The notes beneath the pieces are model-generated. The model ran no database searches. It had not been told where the DNA came from and saw only the letters and a list, made by a program, of their open reading frames with translations. From Methanocorpusculaceae archaeon UBA456 (lineage in GTDB: Archaea > Halobacteriota > Methanomicrobia > Methanomicrobiales > Methanocorpusculaceae), in assembly GCA_002496395.1 (NCBI GenBank), contig DAJQ01000001.1:11476-31494 (forward strand): a stretch of DNA of 20,019 bases. The letters run 5' to 3'. Position numbers and translations under genes: made by a program. Numbering within the stretch: the stretch's first letter is position 1; every line of letters begins with the position of its first letter. This document shows, in pieces, positions 1-7,912 of this stretch.

Positions 1-572
1 CCACAGCGGCACTCACCTCGCTTGCACCAGGAGAGATGCTCGGTATCCGGGGTCCCCTTGGAAACGGCTTCACTCCACAGGGTCGGGTACTTGCAATTGC
101 AGGTGGTGTCGGTGTCGCCCCGCTCTATCCGCTGGCAATGAAAGGCTCAGTTGATACCTTTATCCTCGGAGCACGGACGGAAGCAGAGCTCGTCTTTGCA
201 AAATACCTCGCAGTTCTCACAGATCTCAAAATCGCAACCGATGACGGGACTGCCGGGTACCATGGCTTTGTGACAGGGGTGCTTGATGAGCAGATCGATC
301 TCCTCTCCTATGATACCATCTGTGTCTGCGGGCCCGAGATGATGATGAAAGGGATTCTGGATCGGCTTTCAGCGGCAGGGATTGCCGGTCGCGGACAGTT
401 CTCCCTCCACCGGTATATGAAATGCGGTGTCGGGGTCTGCGGATCCTGTGCAATCGATCCAAAAGGTCTCTGTGTCTGCAGGGATGGCCCGGTCTTCACC
501 GGCGACCAGATCCTTGATTCGGAATTCGGTCACTATGCTCGGGATGCTAGCGGGCAGAGAAAACGGGTCTGA
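1..572 (+). CDS. pyrK: Dihydroorotate dehydrogenase electron-transfer subunit, 5'-truncated by the window
   Basis: The open frame already runs at base 3 and reads through to the ATG at 36, so the true start lies left of the window. This is the FAD/[2Fe-2S] subunit that passes electrons from dihydroorotate oxidation by PyrD to NAD+ in pyrimidine synthesis. Counting from the Met at 36, a glycine-rich nucleotide-binding loop GGVGVAPL lies at residues 23-30 and a CGPEMMM stretch at 98-104. The C-terminal [2Fe-2S] site has Cys130, Cys135, Cys138 and Cys148, followed by RDGPVF, the usual PyrK ending. An extra cysteine at 146 is also present. The missing N-terminal part should carry the flavin-binding barrel. 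The gene ends 2 bp from the end of convergent mobA. pyrD would be expected next to it outside the window. Confidence 0.93.
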   Translation, partial: TAALTSLAPGEMLGIRGPLGNGFTPQGRVLAIAGGVGVAPLYPLAMKGSVDTFILGARTEAELVFAKYLAVLTDLKIATDDGTAGYHGFVTGVLDEQIDLLSYDTICVCGPEMMMKGILDRLSAAGIAGRGQFSLHRYMKCGVGVCGSCAIDPKGLCVCRDGPVFTGDQILDSEFGHYARDASGQRKRV

Positions 573-590
573 ACTTATTTTGACCCGTTT
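561..590. terminator. Hairpin at the convergent pyrK/mobA 3' ends
   Basis: AAACGGGTC (561-569) is the exact reverse complement of GACCCGTTT (582-590), giving a 9-bp stem with a 12-nt loop. The loop contains the pyrK stop (570-572), the mobA stop (complement of 575-577) and a TTTT run. The stem overlaps the last codons of both genes, so the same structure could form in both transcripts. It may mark or protect 3' ends or separate the converging operons. Archaeal termination relies mainly on T-runs, so the role as terminator is inferred. Confidence 0.5.
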
Positions 591-1174
591 ATCGCTTTTA
601 GATCTCCAAGATCATTAATATTGGTAAAAGATTTCAGGTTTGGGTCGATCTCCCGTATCTCCTGAATGTGAATGAATCTGGTAGTGATACTCCTGATCAT
701 CTCACGGAGTGAGTACGAGGTATGGGTGGCGATATATCTCTTCAGGGCATCTTTTCGATAAACTGCATGGAGGGGTTCGTACATCTCATCGTTCCAGTAG
801 GGAACAGCGGCATCGGCAGTATCTATTGAATTGAAGAGTAAGTCGACAACGTCAGATCTGATACAGGGCATATCGCAGGCAGTAACAAAAATAAGGTCGC
901 CTTCTGCCTCCTCGACACCTGCAATGATTCCTCCAAGTGGCCCGATTCCGCGTACCCGATCACAACAGATTTTGATGCCGGGGATATCCCGAAACCTGCT
1001 GCATTGCTCATCATCACGGGCGACGATGATAATCTCGTCGGTCACGTGTGAGAGAGCAGAGATCAGATGCGAGAGGAAGGATTTCCCTCCGTAGGTAAAG
1101 AAATATTTCTCCATTCCCCCTGATCGCCGTGCTTCGCCACCGACAAGGATCAATGCGGCTCTCTTCTCATTCAT
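575..1174 (-). CDS. mobA: Molybdenum cofactor guanylyltransferase MobA-like
   Basis: 199 residues, the normal length for the family. MobA transfers GMP from GTP to molybdopterin cofactor to make the guanine dinucleotide form used by formate dehydrogenase and formylmethanofuran dehydrogenase in methanogens. The N-terminal nucleotide-binding signature is present as LILVGGEARRSGGMEK (residues 8-23). It departs slightly from the bacterial LAGGxSxRMGxDK form, with VGG for AGG. GPLGGI follows at 79-84, and ACDMP at 99-103 supplies the metal-binding aspartate. It lies 15 bp downstream of ogt on the same strand and is probably the last gene of the helicase-ogt-mobA operon. No strong ribosome binding site is visible before the ATG at 1174. 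The fold is shared by other nucleotidyltransferases, so the substrate is inferred from the motifs. Confidence 0.85.
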   Translation of the reverse strand: MNEKRAALILVGGEARRSGGMEKYFFTYGGKSFLSHLISALSHVTDEIIIVARDDEQCSRFRDIPGIKICCDRVRGIGPLGGIIAGVEEAEGDLIFVTACDMPCIRSDVVDLLFNSIDTADAAVPYWNDEMYEPLHAVYRKDALKRYIATHTSYSLREMIRSITTRFIHIQEIREIDPNLKSFTNINDLGDLKAINGSK

Positions 1175-1189
1175 ATCGAATAACTGATT

Positions 1190-1654
1190 TTATATGATTC
1201 CCTCAGCCTTAAGCCTGTTCTTTTTTATCCGGCTTTCAAGCCTGAGCAGGTCTTCCTTGATCCTGATATCCGGTGTAAAGCCCCCGATATCTTTCTCACC
1301 GACGACACGATGGCAGGGGATCACAAGCGGTGTCGGGTTCCTCCTGAGTGCCCCCCCGACAACCCGTGGGTGGGTGCCTGCTGCTGCTGCCACCTCTCCA
1401 TAGGTCATCGACTCCCCATAGGGAATGCCTCTCACAACGCGGTAGATGGCAGCCGATTTCGATTCTCCCTCATCTGCCGGAGTTCGGAGTTCCGAGAGAT
1501 CAGATCGTTTACCCGCAAGGTATTCGGTGATTGCAGGATGAAGTCCGTCATCCCCATCCGAATGGCCAAACCAGACCCGATGGATATAGTCTTCATCCCA
1601 GACAGAAGAGACCGGCCAAAGGCCGAACCTCCCGGTTCCTTCCCTCATTACCAT
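1190..1654 (-). CDS. ogt: Methylated-DNA--protein-cysteine methyltransferase
   Basis: 154 residues. This suicide enzyme repairs O6-methylguanine by moving the alkyl group to its own cysteine. The active-site motif IPCHRVV has Cys114. GALRRNP (101-107) matches the arginine-finger/DNA-recognition segment, PYGESMTYGEVA (78-89) the recognition helix region, and GGF (124-126) the C-terminal substrate loop. The N-terminal half is short and divergent, as in many archaeal forms. The ATG at 1654 overlaps the helicase stop by 7 bp. GGGGGTG lies 8 nt upstream, a good ribosome binding site for that start. A second ATG at 1648 (TAATG junction) is possible but sits too far from that site. The overlap points to translational coupling with the helicase and a shared DNA-repair role. 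Confidence 0.93.
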   Translation of the reverse strand: MVMREGTGRFGLWPVSSVWDEDYIHRVWFGHSDGDDGLHPAITEYLAGKRSDLSELRTPADEGESKSAAIYRVVRGIPYGESMTYGEVAAAAGTHPRVVGGALRRNPTPLVIPCHRVVGEKDIGGFTPDIRIKEDLLRLESRIKKNRLKAEGII

Positions 1655-3642
1655 CGGGAGAGCACCCCCGGCAGGATGTCGGCGGTGATGGCGGTCATCT
1701 CCTCCTGCATCCAGGGTGGGAGTCCTCCTTTCACATCAGGCTCAAGGAACCTGCTATCACCGAGGATGAGCACCCCGCGATCGTCAGGTGTCCTGAGGAC
1801 ACGGCCGAGCGCCTGGGCTGCCTTATTGATGGCAGGGAGCGTATAGGCGATGAACTCCCCGTCTTTTCCAAACTTCCGTTTGAAGTACTGGATGCTCATT
1901 GCCCGCACCTGGGTAAAGGGAGCAAGGGGAAGACCAACAACCATTGCACCGGAGAGGAGCTCACCCCGGTAGTCGAGCCCCTCACTCCACTTGCCGCCAC
2001 AGACAGCAAAGAGCATGCCCGACTTTCTCTTTGCGGGGAGGCTGAGAAACTCGGCGAGCATCGCAGTTGCCTCAGCAGCATCACGCGGCTCCACAAAGAT
2101 CTTCTTCTTTTTGATTGTGCACCGGTCTGCATATTCGCTCATGATCTGATATGAGGGGAAGTAGACCGCAAGGTTGCCCTCCACTCCACCAAAAGCCGTG
2201 ATCGTCTGTACAGTCCGCTCGATATTACCTGCATCCTGCCTCATCCTGAAAGCGGTTGTGATATCTCCTGATGTGAGGATAAGGCGATTCTTTTTTGGAA
2301 ATGCATTTGGTATTGAGAGGGTGACTACCTCCATATCCTCAAAATAGTACTGCCTGAATCTGTTGATTGGAGAGAGTGTGCCGCTGATGAAGATCGAGGC
2401 GTGATGGGATCCGACAATGTACTTGAGTTTCCCGGCAGGATCGATATTCCTGACCTCAAGGATCACTGCGTCCTCCTCCTTCCGATAGACCGTCAGGTAT
2501 GCCGGATCGGTTGCCGAGCAATGGATCCGATAGAGGAACTCGCAGAGTCGTTCGATGGAGGTTTCTTTGAACTCACCTTTCTGGAGGCTCTTTTCCCGCA
2601 CGATATCACTGATTGCAATGATATCCTCGACAATTGCTGCCATTGAGGGGTACAGGGAGCCTTTTGTCAGGATCCGGTCAAAGATTGCCGGGTCAAACCA
2701 GTCCTCGGTCTCGTTTGATCGACGGAGACCATCCATGAAGTCACGGATCCTCGGGAGCACGTGCCTGACAGCCTCTGCACCCTTCACCTTCGACTTCAGG
2801 GACGAGAGTTCATGGGATGCCTGCTGAATATCCCGTTCCTGGAGGGAGACGCTCTGGATCCCCTGTACCACATCCCCGATATTGTGCCCTTCATCGACGA
2901 GCAGGATCACATCCTGCGGCTCGACATTCAGCGAGACGAGCAGCTGCTCACGGATATCATCATTGAAGAGGTGATGGTAGTTGACGATGACGACATCCGC
3001 ATGTTTTGCCGAGGTCATCATCAGATCATATGGGCAGAGGCTGCCGGCATAGGCATGGAGATTATCCGGGTTCACAACATTCAGTGCTGCTTTCTCGGCT
3101 TTTCTCCGGATCTCCTGTGATGGCACAAGCCTGAACCCTTCATCCCCTTCAAGAAAGACCCTGCTGTTGACGAAATACGGGCAGATGAGCGGATGGTCAC
3201 GGTCCTGTCGCTTGATCTGCCGGAGGATCTCAGGATCCTTTGCAGGTACAAGTGATCCCTTTATCGCCCGTTCCCGCATCAGGGCGCTGGTGAAGTTCTT
3301 CACCCCTTCACATTGACGGTATACATCCCCAACTCCGCCGAGCGGGCACATGCTTCGTTTCCCAATCAGATAGGTGAACTTCAGCCCCGGCTTCTTCTGC
3401 CTGATCAGATCAAGCTCCCTGATGAACGTATTCAGCTGGCTGATCGTCCTGACAGCAACAAGGATGGTTCGTCCTTTCGACTCTGCAAGGAGGGCAGAGA
3501 TCACACTTGATTTACCGCTCCCAGTCGGCGCATCGATTAAGAGTGTGCCGCCTATTCTGGCTGTCTCTGCTGCGGCATCCAGCATCTCCTGCTGGTGGGG
3601 GCGGTAATGAGTATAGGGGAACCAGTCGTCAATAGAGCTCAT
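1648..3642 (-). CDS. Fe-S superfamily 2 DNA helicase, XPD/Rad3-like (DEAD_2)
   Basis: 664 residues. A 5'-3' DNA helicase of the XPD/Rad3/DinG group, probably acting in DNA repair. YRPHQQEM (13-20) is the Q-like element. Walker A is APTGSGKS (38-45). The Walker B/DEAH-type box is DEGH (250-253), ISGTLSP is motif III-like, GGKWSEGLDY motif V, and QALGRVLR (610-617) motif VI. Between motifs Ia and II four cysteines (99, 111, 154, 203) are the only ones in the region and should ligate a [4Fe-4S] cluster. The last is in CPYDL just before ADVVIVNYHHLF, as in XPD. The gaps C111-C154 and C154-C203 are wide compared with classical XPD. The ATG at 3642 has only a weak purine stretch (AAGAG) upstream. 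It is the first gene of the operon with ogt and mobA. Confidence 0.92.
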   Translation of the reverse strand: MSSIDDWFPYTHYRPHQQEMLDAAAETARIGGTLLIDAPTGSGKSSVISALLAESKGRTILVAVRTISQLNTFIRELDLIRQKKPGLKFTYLIGKRSMCPLGGVGDVYRQCEGVKNFTSALMRERAIKGSLVPAKDPEILRQIKRQDRDHPLICPYFVNSRVFLEGDEGFRLVPSQEIRRKAEKAALNVVNPDNLHAYAGSLCPYDLMMTSAKHADVVIVNYHHLFNDDIREQLLVSLNVEPQDVILLVDEGHNIGDVVQGIQSVSLQERDIQQASHELSSLKSKVKGAEAVRHVLPRIRDFMDGLRRSNETEDWFDPAIFDRILTKGSLYPSMAAIVEDIIAISDIVREKSLQKGEFKETSIERLCEFLYRIHCSATDPAYLTVYRKEEDAVILEVRNIDPAGKLKYIVGSHHASIFISGTLSPINRFRQYYFEDMEVVTLSIPNAFPKKNRLILTSGDITTAFRMRQDAGNIERTVQTITAFGGVEGNLAVYFPSYQIMSEYADRCTIKKKKIFVEPRDAAEATAMLAEFLSLPAKRKSGMLFAVCGGKWSEGLDYRGELLSGAMVVGLPLAPFTQVRAMSIQYFKRKFGKDGEFIAYTLPAINKAAQALGRVLRTPDDRGVLILGDSRFLEPDVKGGLPPWMQEEMTAITADILPGVLSRW

Positions 3643-3915
3643 ATAAATCTCTTGTTTTGTGGAATGTTGGATATCCCGTTGATTACAACCATTGGGCAGC
3701 AGATTATAAATCGGTGACGTTTCACATCATTCTTTTCTGCTGTCATCTTAACGAGGCAATGTGCACAGCTCCCTTATCCGGAATCTCCATTCTGTTATCG
3801 GGATCGAATATGACTGCCGTGACACCATTTTACCCGCCATCAGGAGCCCTCTTTCCCGGTCGTTTCCCAAGGCTGATGGATCGGTTTAATCCTGCCCGGA
3901 GACGTACATAGAGGT
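3643..3915. promoter_or_regulatory. Divergent intergenic region, helicase/purB
   Basis: This 273-bp gap between divergent genes is the longest gene-free stretch of the window. A TATA-like element GATTATAAATC (3702-3712) is almost symmetric, so it could serve either strand. For the helicase it would put transcription start near 3680, with a leader of about 40 nt. A weaker TTTAAT (3884-3889) stands about 27-30 bp before the purB ATG and would give a nearly leaderless purB message. An 84-codon frame (3657-3911, +) fills most of the gap but has no recognisable motif or ribosome binding site and was not called a gene. Confidence 0.5.
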
Positions 3916-5256
3916 ATGGCGATCCACCCGATAGACTTCCGGTACGGTACAACCGAGATGCGCCGTATCTGGAGCGAAGAGGCGAGATTCAATGCAATCA
4001 TCAGGGCCGAAGTGGCGCTTGCAGCAGCAGAGGCTGAGATTGGCCTCATACCGGTGGAATCGGCAGAGGCGATCGCTGCAGCGGCACCAAAGGCCTCGCT
4101 CCGCCGGGCAAACGAGATTGAAGCTGAGATTCACCATGATATGATGGCTGTTGTGAAGGCGCTTGCCGAGGTATCCGGTCCTGCCGGACGCTGGGTGCAT
4201 TACGGGGCGACCTCAAACGATATCCTGGATACGGCAACCGCTCTTCAGATCAAAGATGCCCTTGACTGTATTGAAGAGAAGCTGAAGATCCTGCTCAGGG
4301 TTCTCATTGAGAGAAGCACTGCCACAAAGACGCTTGTCTGTGCGGGCAGAACGCATGGTCAGATTGGAGTCCCGACAACCTACGGCCTCCGCTTTGCTAT
4401 CTGGGCGAGTGAGATCGGCCGACATATCATCAGGCTCCGCGAGATCCGCCCCCGTGTTGTTGTCGGGCAGATGACCGGCGCTGTCGGAACCCAGGCGGCC
4501 TTTGGCGAGGATGGGATGGAGGTGCAGGCGGCAATGATGCGGCACCTTGGGATAGGATCAGTCGATGTCTCAAACCAGGTGGTTTCACGGGATCGGTACG
4601 CCGAATACTTCTTCCTCCTCGCCAACATTGCCACCTCCCTCGATAAGATCGGGATCGAGATCCGCACCCTCCAGCGGACCGAGATTGCCGAGGTTGAAGA
4701 GGCTTTTGCGAAGAAGCAGGTCGGATCCAGCACGATGCCGCATAAGAGAAACCCCATCAAGAGCGAACAGGTGGGGGGTCTTGCCAGGGTGATCAGATCC
4801 GCAGTTGAGCCGGCACTCCTGAATAACACCCTCTGGGATGAGCGGGATCTCACCAACTCTTCATGTGAACGGGTGATCTTTCCTGAGGCAACCATTCTCT
4901 GTGATCACTGCCTGAAGGTGATGGCGCAGGCGTTAGAGGGGCTGATCATCAAAGAGGAGAATGTCGCAAAGAATCTTGATCTGCTCCATGGCATCAACCT
5001 TGCCGAATCGGTGATGATCGAACTCACCAGGCGCGGGATGGATCGGCAGGCAGCACATGAGGTGATCAGGGCAAACAGCATGAAGGCACTTGAAGAGAAG
5101 AGGCCGCTTGCTGAGATCCTCTCGGAACTTCCCGAGGTGACAAAGCTGATCTCAGCCGCCGAGATCGAAGACGCACTCCTGCCGAAACGCTATATCGGTA
5201 CCTCGGTACAACAGGTGGAGCGGGTGATCAAGAAACTCGCCCCGCTTACCTCATAA
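3916..5256 (+). CDS. purB: Adenylosuccinate lyase
   Basis: 446 residues, full length for the fumarase/aspartase superfamily member. It cleaves SAICAR to AICAR and adenylosuccinate to AMP, both with release of fumarate, in purine synthesis. The superfamily signature SSTMPHKRNP (271-280) contains the catalytic-loop serines. AGRTHGQ (143-149) supplies the conserved catalytic histidine (147), and HYGATSNDI (95-103) is the first conserved region. The start MAIHPIDFRYG matches the usual archaeal PurB N-terminus. GAGGT (3911-3915) touches the ATG directly, which is too close for normal ribosome pairing. With TTTAAT at 3884-3889 this suggests a leaderless or near-leaderless transcript. The gene stands alone and ends 23 bp from the convergent SnoaL-like gene. 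Confidence 0.96.
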   Translation: MAIHPIDFRYGTTEMRRIWSEEARFNAIIRAEVALAAAEAEIGLIPVESAEAIAAAAPKASLRRANEIEAEIHHDMMAVVKALAEVSGPAGRWVHYGATSNDILDTATALQIKDALDCIEEKLKILLRVLIERSTATKTLVCAGRTHGQIGVPTTYGLRFAIWASEIGRHIIRLREIRPRVVVGQMTGAVGTQAAFGEDGMEVQAAMMRHLGIGSVDVSNQVVSRDRYAEYFFLLANIATSLDKIGIEIRTLQRTEIAEVEEAFAKKQVGSSTMPHKRNPIKSEQVGGLARVIRSAVEPALLNNTLWDERDLTNSSCERVIFPEATILCDHCLKVMAQALEGLIIKEENVAKNLDLLHGINLAESVMIELTRRGMDRQAAHEVIRANSMKALEEKRPLAEILSELPEVTKLISAAEIEDALLPKRYIGTSVQQVERVIKKLAPLTS

Positions 5257-5279
5257 CTACTTTCTATCTGATCTGGTCT

Positions 5280-5690
5280 TCAGGCTGGAGATGATTCCCC
5301 TTCTGCCTGATCGCCTGTCGGCCGTGAGATATGCATCTGCACGATCTCCCACCGGTGGCCGGTGCCACGGAGCACCATTGTCAGGCGGCAGGGAATGTCC
5401 TTTCCATCAGCGATGAAAGTGATCTCCCCCATCACCCACCCGATTGTGCCTTCCGCTTTGATAGTGCAGTCTGCCAACCTGACAGAGAGGCTATCCACTT
5501 TATCAAAATCACGGCGGATCTGTCTCTCCATCTCCTCCCTGTTTCTGATAATCTCATCCGCACCAGTTCCAAACCCCATCATGTCAACGGCAGTGATTGC
5601 GAGGATCCCTTCCCGATCCTTCTGTGAATAGAGATCACACAAGCGATCCAACAATCCCTGTATCTGATCTTCTGTCTGTCTGCTGAGCAT
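5280..5690 (-). CDS. SnoaL/NTF2-like protein of unknown function
   Basis: About 136 residues from the Met at 5690. The sequence has the pattern of the SnoaL-like/DUF4440 branch of the NTF2 cone fold. It has an N-terminal helix (QTEDQIQGLLDRLCDLYSQ), a central KDREGI...VDMMGFGTG segment, then GWVMGEITFIADGK and RLTMVLRGTGHRWEIVQMH strands typical of the family. Members bind small ligands or are enzymes of varied kinds, so no reaction is assigned. The frame is open up to an ATG at 5783, directly after the permease stop. The extra 31 residues lack family similarity and use codons rare nearby (CTA, CAA), so the shorter start is preferred, though neither start has a good ribosome binding site. It lies last in the ABC transporter gene row and may be cotranscribed. 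Confidence 0.75.
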   Translation of the reverse strand: MLSRQTEDQIQGLLDRLCDLYSQKDREGILAITAVDMMGFGTGADEIIRNREEMERQIRRDFDKVDSLSVRLADCTIKAEGTIGWVMGEITFIADGKDIPCRLTMVLRGTGHRWEIVQMHISRPTGDQAEGESSPA

Positions 5691-5783
5691 AGGATGATAT
5701 AGGCGATATGGGTAGAAAAGGGAGGATGGTTGTCTGGTGGATGTAATAGGGAGGGATTTTGGATCTTCTGCACTGTAACTCAT

Positions 5784-6953
5784 CTAATCATTTGACAGTG
5801 CGTCGATTGGATTCATCTGGGCTGCACGGTGTGCCGGGTATACCCCTGCGGCGATGCAGATGACGATTCCGATGCACATCCCATAGAATATTGTGAAGAC
5901 GGTGTTGAATGTCATCAGATACTTGATATCCTGCATGATGAGCAGGATGAGGAATCCGCCACCGATGAGGCTCATCAGCCCTCCAACGGCGGATCCGATT
6001 ATACCGAGGATTGTCGCTTCGTACAGGAACATCTTGCTGATATCGCTCTTCTGGGTGCCGATACTCCGGAGAATCCCGATCTCCTTGATCCGCTCATTCA
6101 CCGAGATGAGCATCACATTCAGGATGCTGACTGCTGCGACAATAAGCGATATCCCCCCAATTGCCATAACAAAGAGTGATATCTGACCGATTGCGTCCTG
6201 GATGGATGAGATCATCGCCCTGAAATCCATGATGTTGACGATATCCTCACGACGGTTCAGCCTGGCATCAATCTGATCCTTGATGCGGTCGATCTCATCC
6301 AGATCTTCGACGGTGATGACCACCTGATCGTATTTGCCTCTCCCTCCATACTTTGACTCATACCACCGCTCGGATCCAACGATCGCATTATCGGTCTGGA
6401 TGCCACCGGAGAATCCGGTATTTTCAAGGATGCCGACAACCCGCAGCCGCTGTTCACGGCTTCCGATGCCGATGGTGATGAAATTTCCTTCCTTGATATC
6501 ATACTGGCGTGCAAGACTCTGGCCGATCATCACGCCTTCTGTTCCCGAGACGTACCTTCCTGATACCAGGGTTGTTATCGACGGCAGTTCTCCCGGATCA
6601 ACACCGTACACCGAAGCATACCTCCGGTTCTCGCCCACCTTGATCTGGTCGTAGGTATTGTAGAAGGCGATCGTCGGATGTCTCCCGGCAATCAACTTGA
6701 TCTGTCTGATATCTCTCTCATCAATACCGGCTTTTTCATCTCCGATTGAGGGGCCTGCCGGGGTGATGATGATTGAGTTGCCCATATTCATCAGCTCATC
6801 AGATACAGACCGCTCAAGAGCACCACCCAGCATCCCCATCGAGGTGATCGCGACAACGCCGATGATTATACCAATGGCTGCAAGAATTGATCTGAAGAGA
6901 TGGAGCCTGACATTCCTCTTCGCCAGCTCAAATGTCATTCCCAGGCGAATCAC
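5784..6953 (-). CDS. ABC transporter permease, MacB/FtsX type
   Basis: 389 residues. The layout is that of MacB/LolC-type permeases. A first membrane segment lies at about 22-44 (LFRSILAAIGIIIGVVAITS). A large extracytoplasmic MacB-like core domain follows at about 45-255. Three C-terminal membrane segments lie at about 262-285, 310-337 and 350-375, with the cytoplasmic NERIKEIGILRSIG coupling motif between them. The protein ends in NPIDALSND, a usual family terminus. Such transporters move lipids, peptides or drugs across or out of the membrane by mechanotransmission, but the substrate cannot be read here. The start is GTG at 6953, overlapping the ATPase stop by 4 bp (GTGA). GGGGTGATC, close to the full anti-SD complement, lies just upstream and supports this start over the ATG at 6938. 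Confidence 0.9.
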   Translation of the reverse strand: MIRLGMTFELAKRNVRLHLFRSILAAIGIIIGVVAITSMGMLGGALERSVSDELMNMGNSIIITPAGPSIGDEKAGIDERDIRQIKLIAGRHPTIAFYNTYDQIKVGENRRYASVYGVDPGELPSITTLVSGRYVSGTEGVMIGQSLARQYDIKEGNFITIGIGSREQRLRVVGILENTGFSGGIQTDNAIVGSERWYESKYGGRGKYDQVVITVEDLDEIDRIKDQIDARLNRREDIVNIMDFRAMISSIQDAIGQISLFVMAIGGISLIVAAVSILNVMLISVNERIKEIGILRSIGTQKSDISKMFLYEATILGIIGSAVGGLMSLIGGGFLILLIMQDIKYLMTFNTVFTIFYGMCIGIVICIAAGVYPAHRAAQMNPIDALSND

Positions 6954-7618
6954 TGGATCACCCCGTCCCGGATGGTAATGATGCGATCTGCAAAGGATGC
7001 AATCTCATCTGAGTGGGTGACCATCACAATCGTCTTCCCCTGCCCGTTCAGATCGGTCAGGATATCCATGATCTGCTGCCCGGTCTTTGAGTCGAGGTTG
7101 CCGGTCGGTTCATCGCAGAGGAGAATTCGTGGATTATTAGCAAGAGCTCTGGCAATCGCAACCCGCTGCTGCTGACCCCCGGAGAGCTGATTTGGGGTGT
7201 GGTGGATGTGGCCCCCATCAAGACCGACGAGTTTTAAAAGATCTGCTGGTTTTCCAGTGGTGTCCCGTGCCCCTGTCTTCAGGATGAGTGGATACTCGAC
7301 ATTCTCAAAAGCTGTTAAGAGGGGGATTAAGTTGAATTTCTGGAAGATGAAGCCGATCGCATCCCGGCGCAGATTTGTCAGCTCAAAATCAGATAATTCG
7401 CGGGTATTCCTCCCTTCAATAAAAAGATCCCCGCTTGTCGGCTGGTCCAGGCATCCGATCTGATTCAGGAGTGTTGTCTTCCCTGAGCCGGAAGATCCCA
7501 TGATTGCAACAAATTCACCAACACCGATATCGAGAGTGACACCGTTTAGTGCATAGACATCTCCTGCCTCCATCGGGTAAATTCGTCTGACTTCTTCAAG
7601 CCGGATACAGATCTCCAT
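6950..7618 (-). CDS. ABC transporter ATP-binding protein, MacB/LolD type
   Basis: 222 residues from the ATG at 7618. It powers the permease encoded downstream. Walker A is GSSGSGKT (41-48), the Q-loop glutamine 93, the signature LSGGQ (145-149) with QQRVAIARAL after it, Walker B ILLCDEPTGNLD (165-176) and the switch histidine 202 (VTH). CLDQPTSGD and FQKFNLIPLLTAFENVEYPL are typical of the LolD/MacB ATPases. The frame starts at an ATG at 7630, but GGAG with a 6-nt spacer precedes the ATG at 7618, so the latter is preferred. The upstream 81 bp hold a TATA-like element and a palindrome, which suggests a regulated promoter of its own. Confidence 0.93.
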   Translation of the reverse strand: MEICIRLEEVRRIYPMEAGDVYALNGVTLDIGVGEFVAIMGSSGSGKTTLLNQIGCLDQPTSGDLFIEGRNTRELSDFELTNLRRDAIGFIFQKFNLIPLLTAFENVEYPLILKTGARDTTGKPADLLKLVGLDGGHIHHTPNQLSGGQQQRVAIARALANNPRILLCDEPTGNLDSKTGQQIMDILTDLNGQGKTIVMVTHSDEIASFADRIITIRDGVIQ

Positions 7619-7654
7619 TCTCTTCTCCATGTATGGGGCAGTATGCCTGCCTGA

Positions 7655-7672
7655 TGTAAAATATATTGTACA
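7655..7672. promoter_or_regulatory. Palindrome overlapping the ABC operon TATA region
   Basis: TGTAAAATATATTGTACA pairs with its own reverse complement at 8 of 9 positions. On the minus strand the same bases contain CAATATATTTTAC, a good TATA-box candidate about 47 bp before the ATPase ATG. This gives an expected transcription start near 7639 and a leader of about 20 nt. A protein bound here would cover the TATA box and repress. The XRE regulator encoded 28 bp upstream (7700-7909) is the obvious candidate, but the pairing is inferred. A second AT-rich motif, TATATA, lies at 7679-7684. Confidence 0.55.
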
Positions 7673-7699
7673 TTTTCGTATATATGGATTGTGAGTCGT

Positions 7700-7909
7700 T
7701 CAATCCGGCATCATCTCTTCATCAAACAAAAAGATCTCATCGACTAAAACTCCAAAATACCGGCTGATCTTAAATGCAAGTTCAAGTGATGGATCGTACT
7801 TCCCCTTTTCAATAGCCAGAATCGTCTGCCTGGTGACACCAAGTGCGTTCGCTAACTCTTCCTGCGTCAGGTTATGTGCGGTTCGATGGAACTTGATGGT
7901 ATTATTCAT
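7700..7909 (-). CDS. XRE-family helix-turn-helix transcriptional regulator
   Basis: 69 residues, made almost only of a Cro/CI-type HTH. LTQEELANALGVTRQTILAIEKG (residues 14-36) is the helix-turn-helix, then DPSLELAFKISRYFGVLVDEIF. This is the widespread short single-domain type often encoded beside a small membrane protein, as here. The ATG at 7909 follows the DUF2178 stop after 3 bp. GGAG with an 8-nt spacer lies in the end of that gene, so the two are translationally coupled. There is no ligand domain, so signal input may come from the membrane partner. Likely targets are the ABC promoter palindrome at 7655 or the operators at 8356-8436. Neither is shown by the sequence. Confidence 0.9.
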   Translation of the reverse strand: MNNTIKFHRTAHNLTQEELANALGVTRQTILAIEKGKYDPSLELAFKISRYFGVLVDEIFLFDEEMMPD

Positions 7910-7912
7910 CTC

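Noticed and set aside
1531..2154. 207-codon frame opposite ogt/helicase
   Set aside because: It is antisense to the conserved C-terminal helicase motifs and has no recognisable protein features.
3657..3911. 84-codon frame in the helicase/purB gap
   Set aside because: No family motif or ribosome binding site, odd composition, and it covers the probable promoters of both flanking genes.
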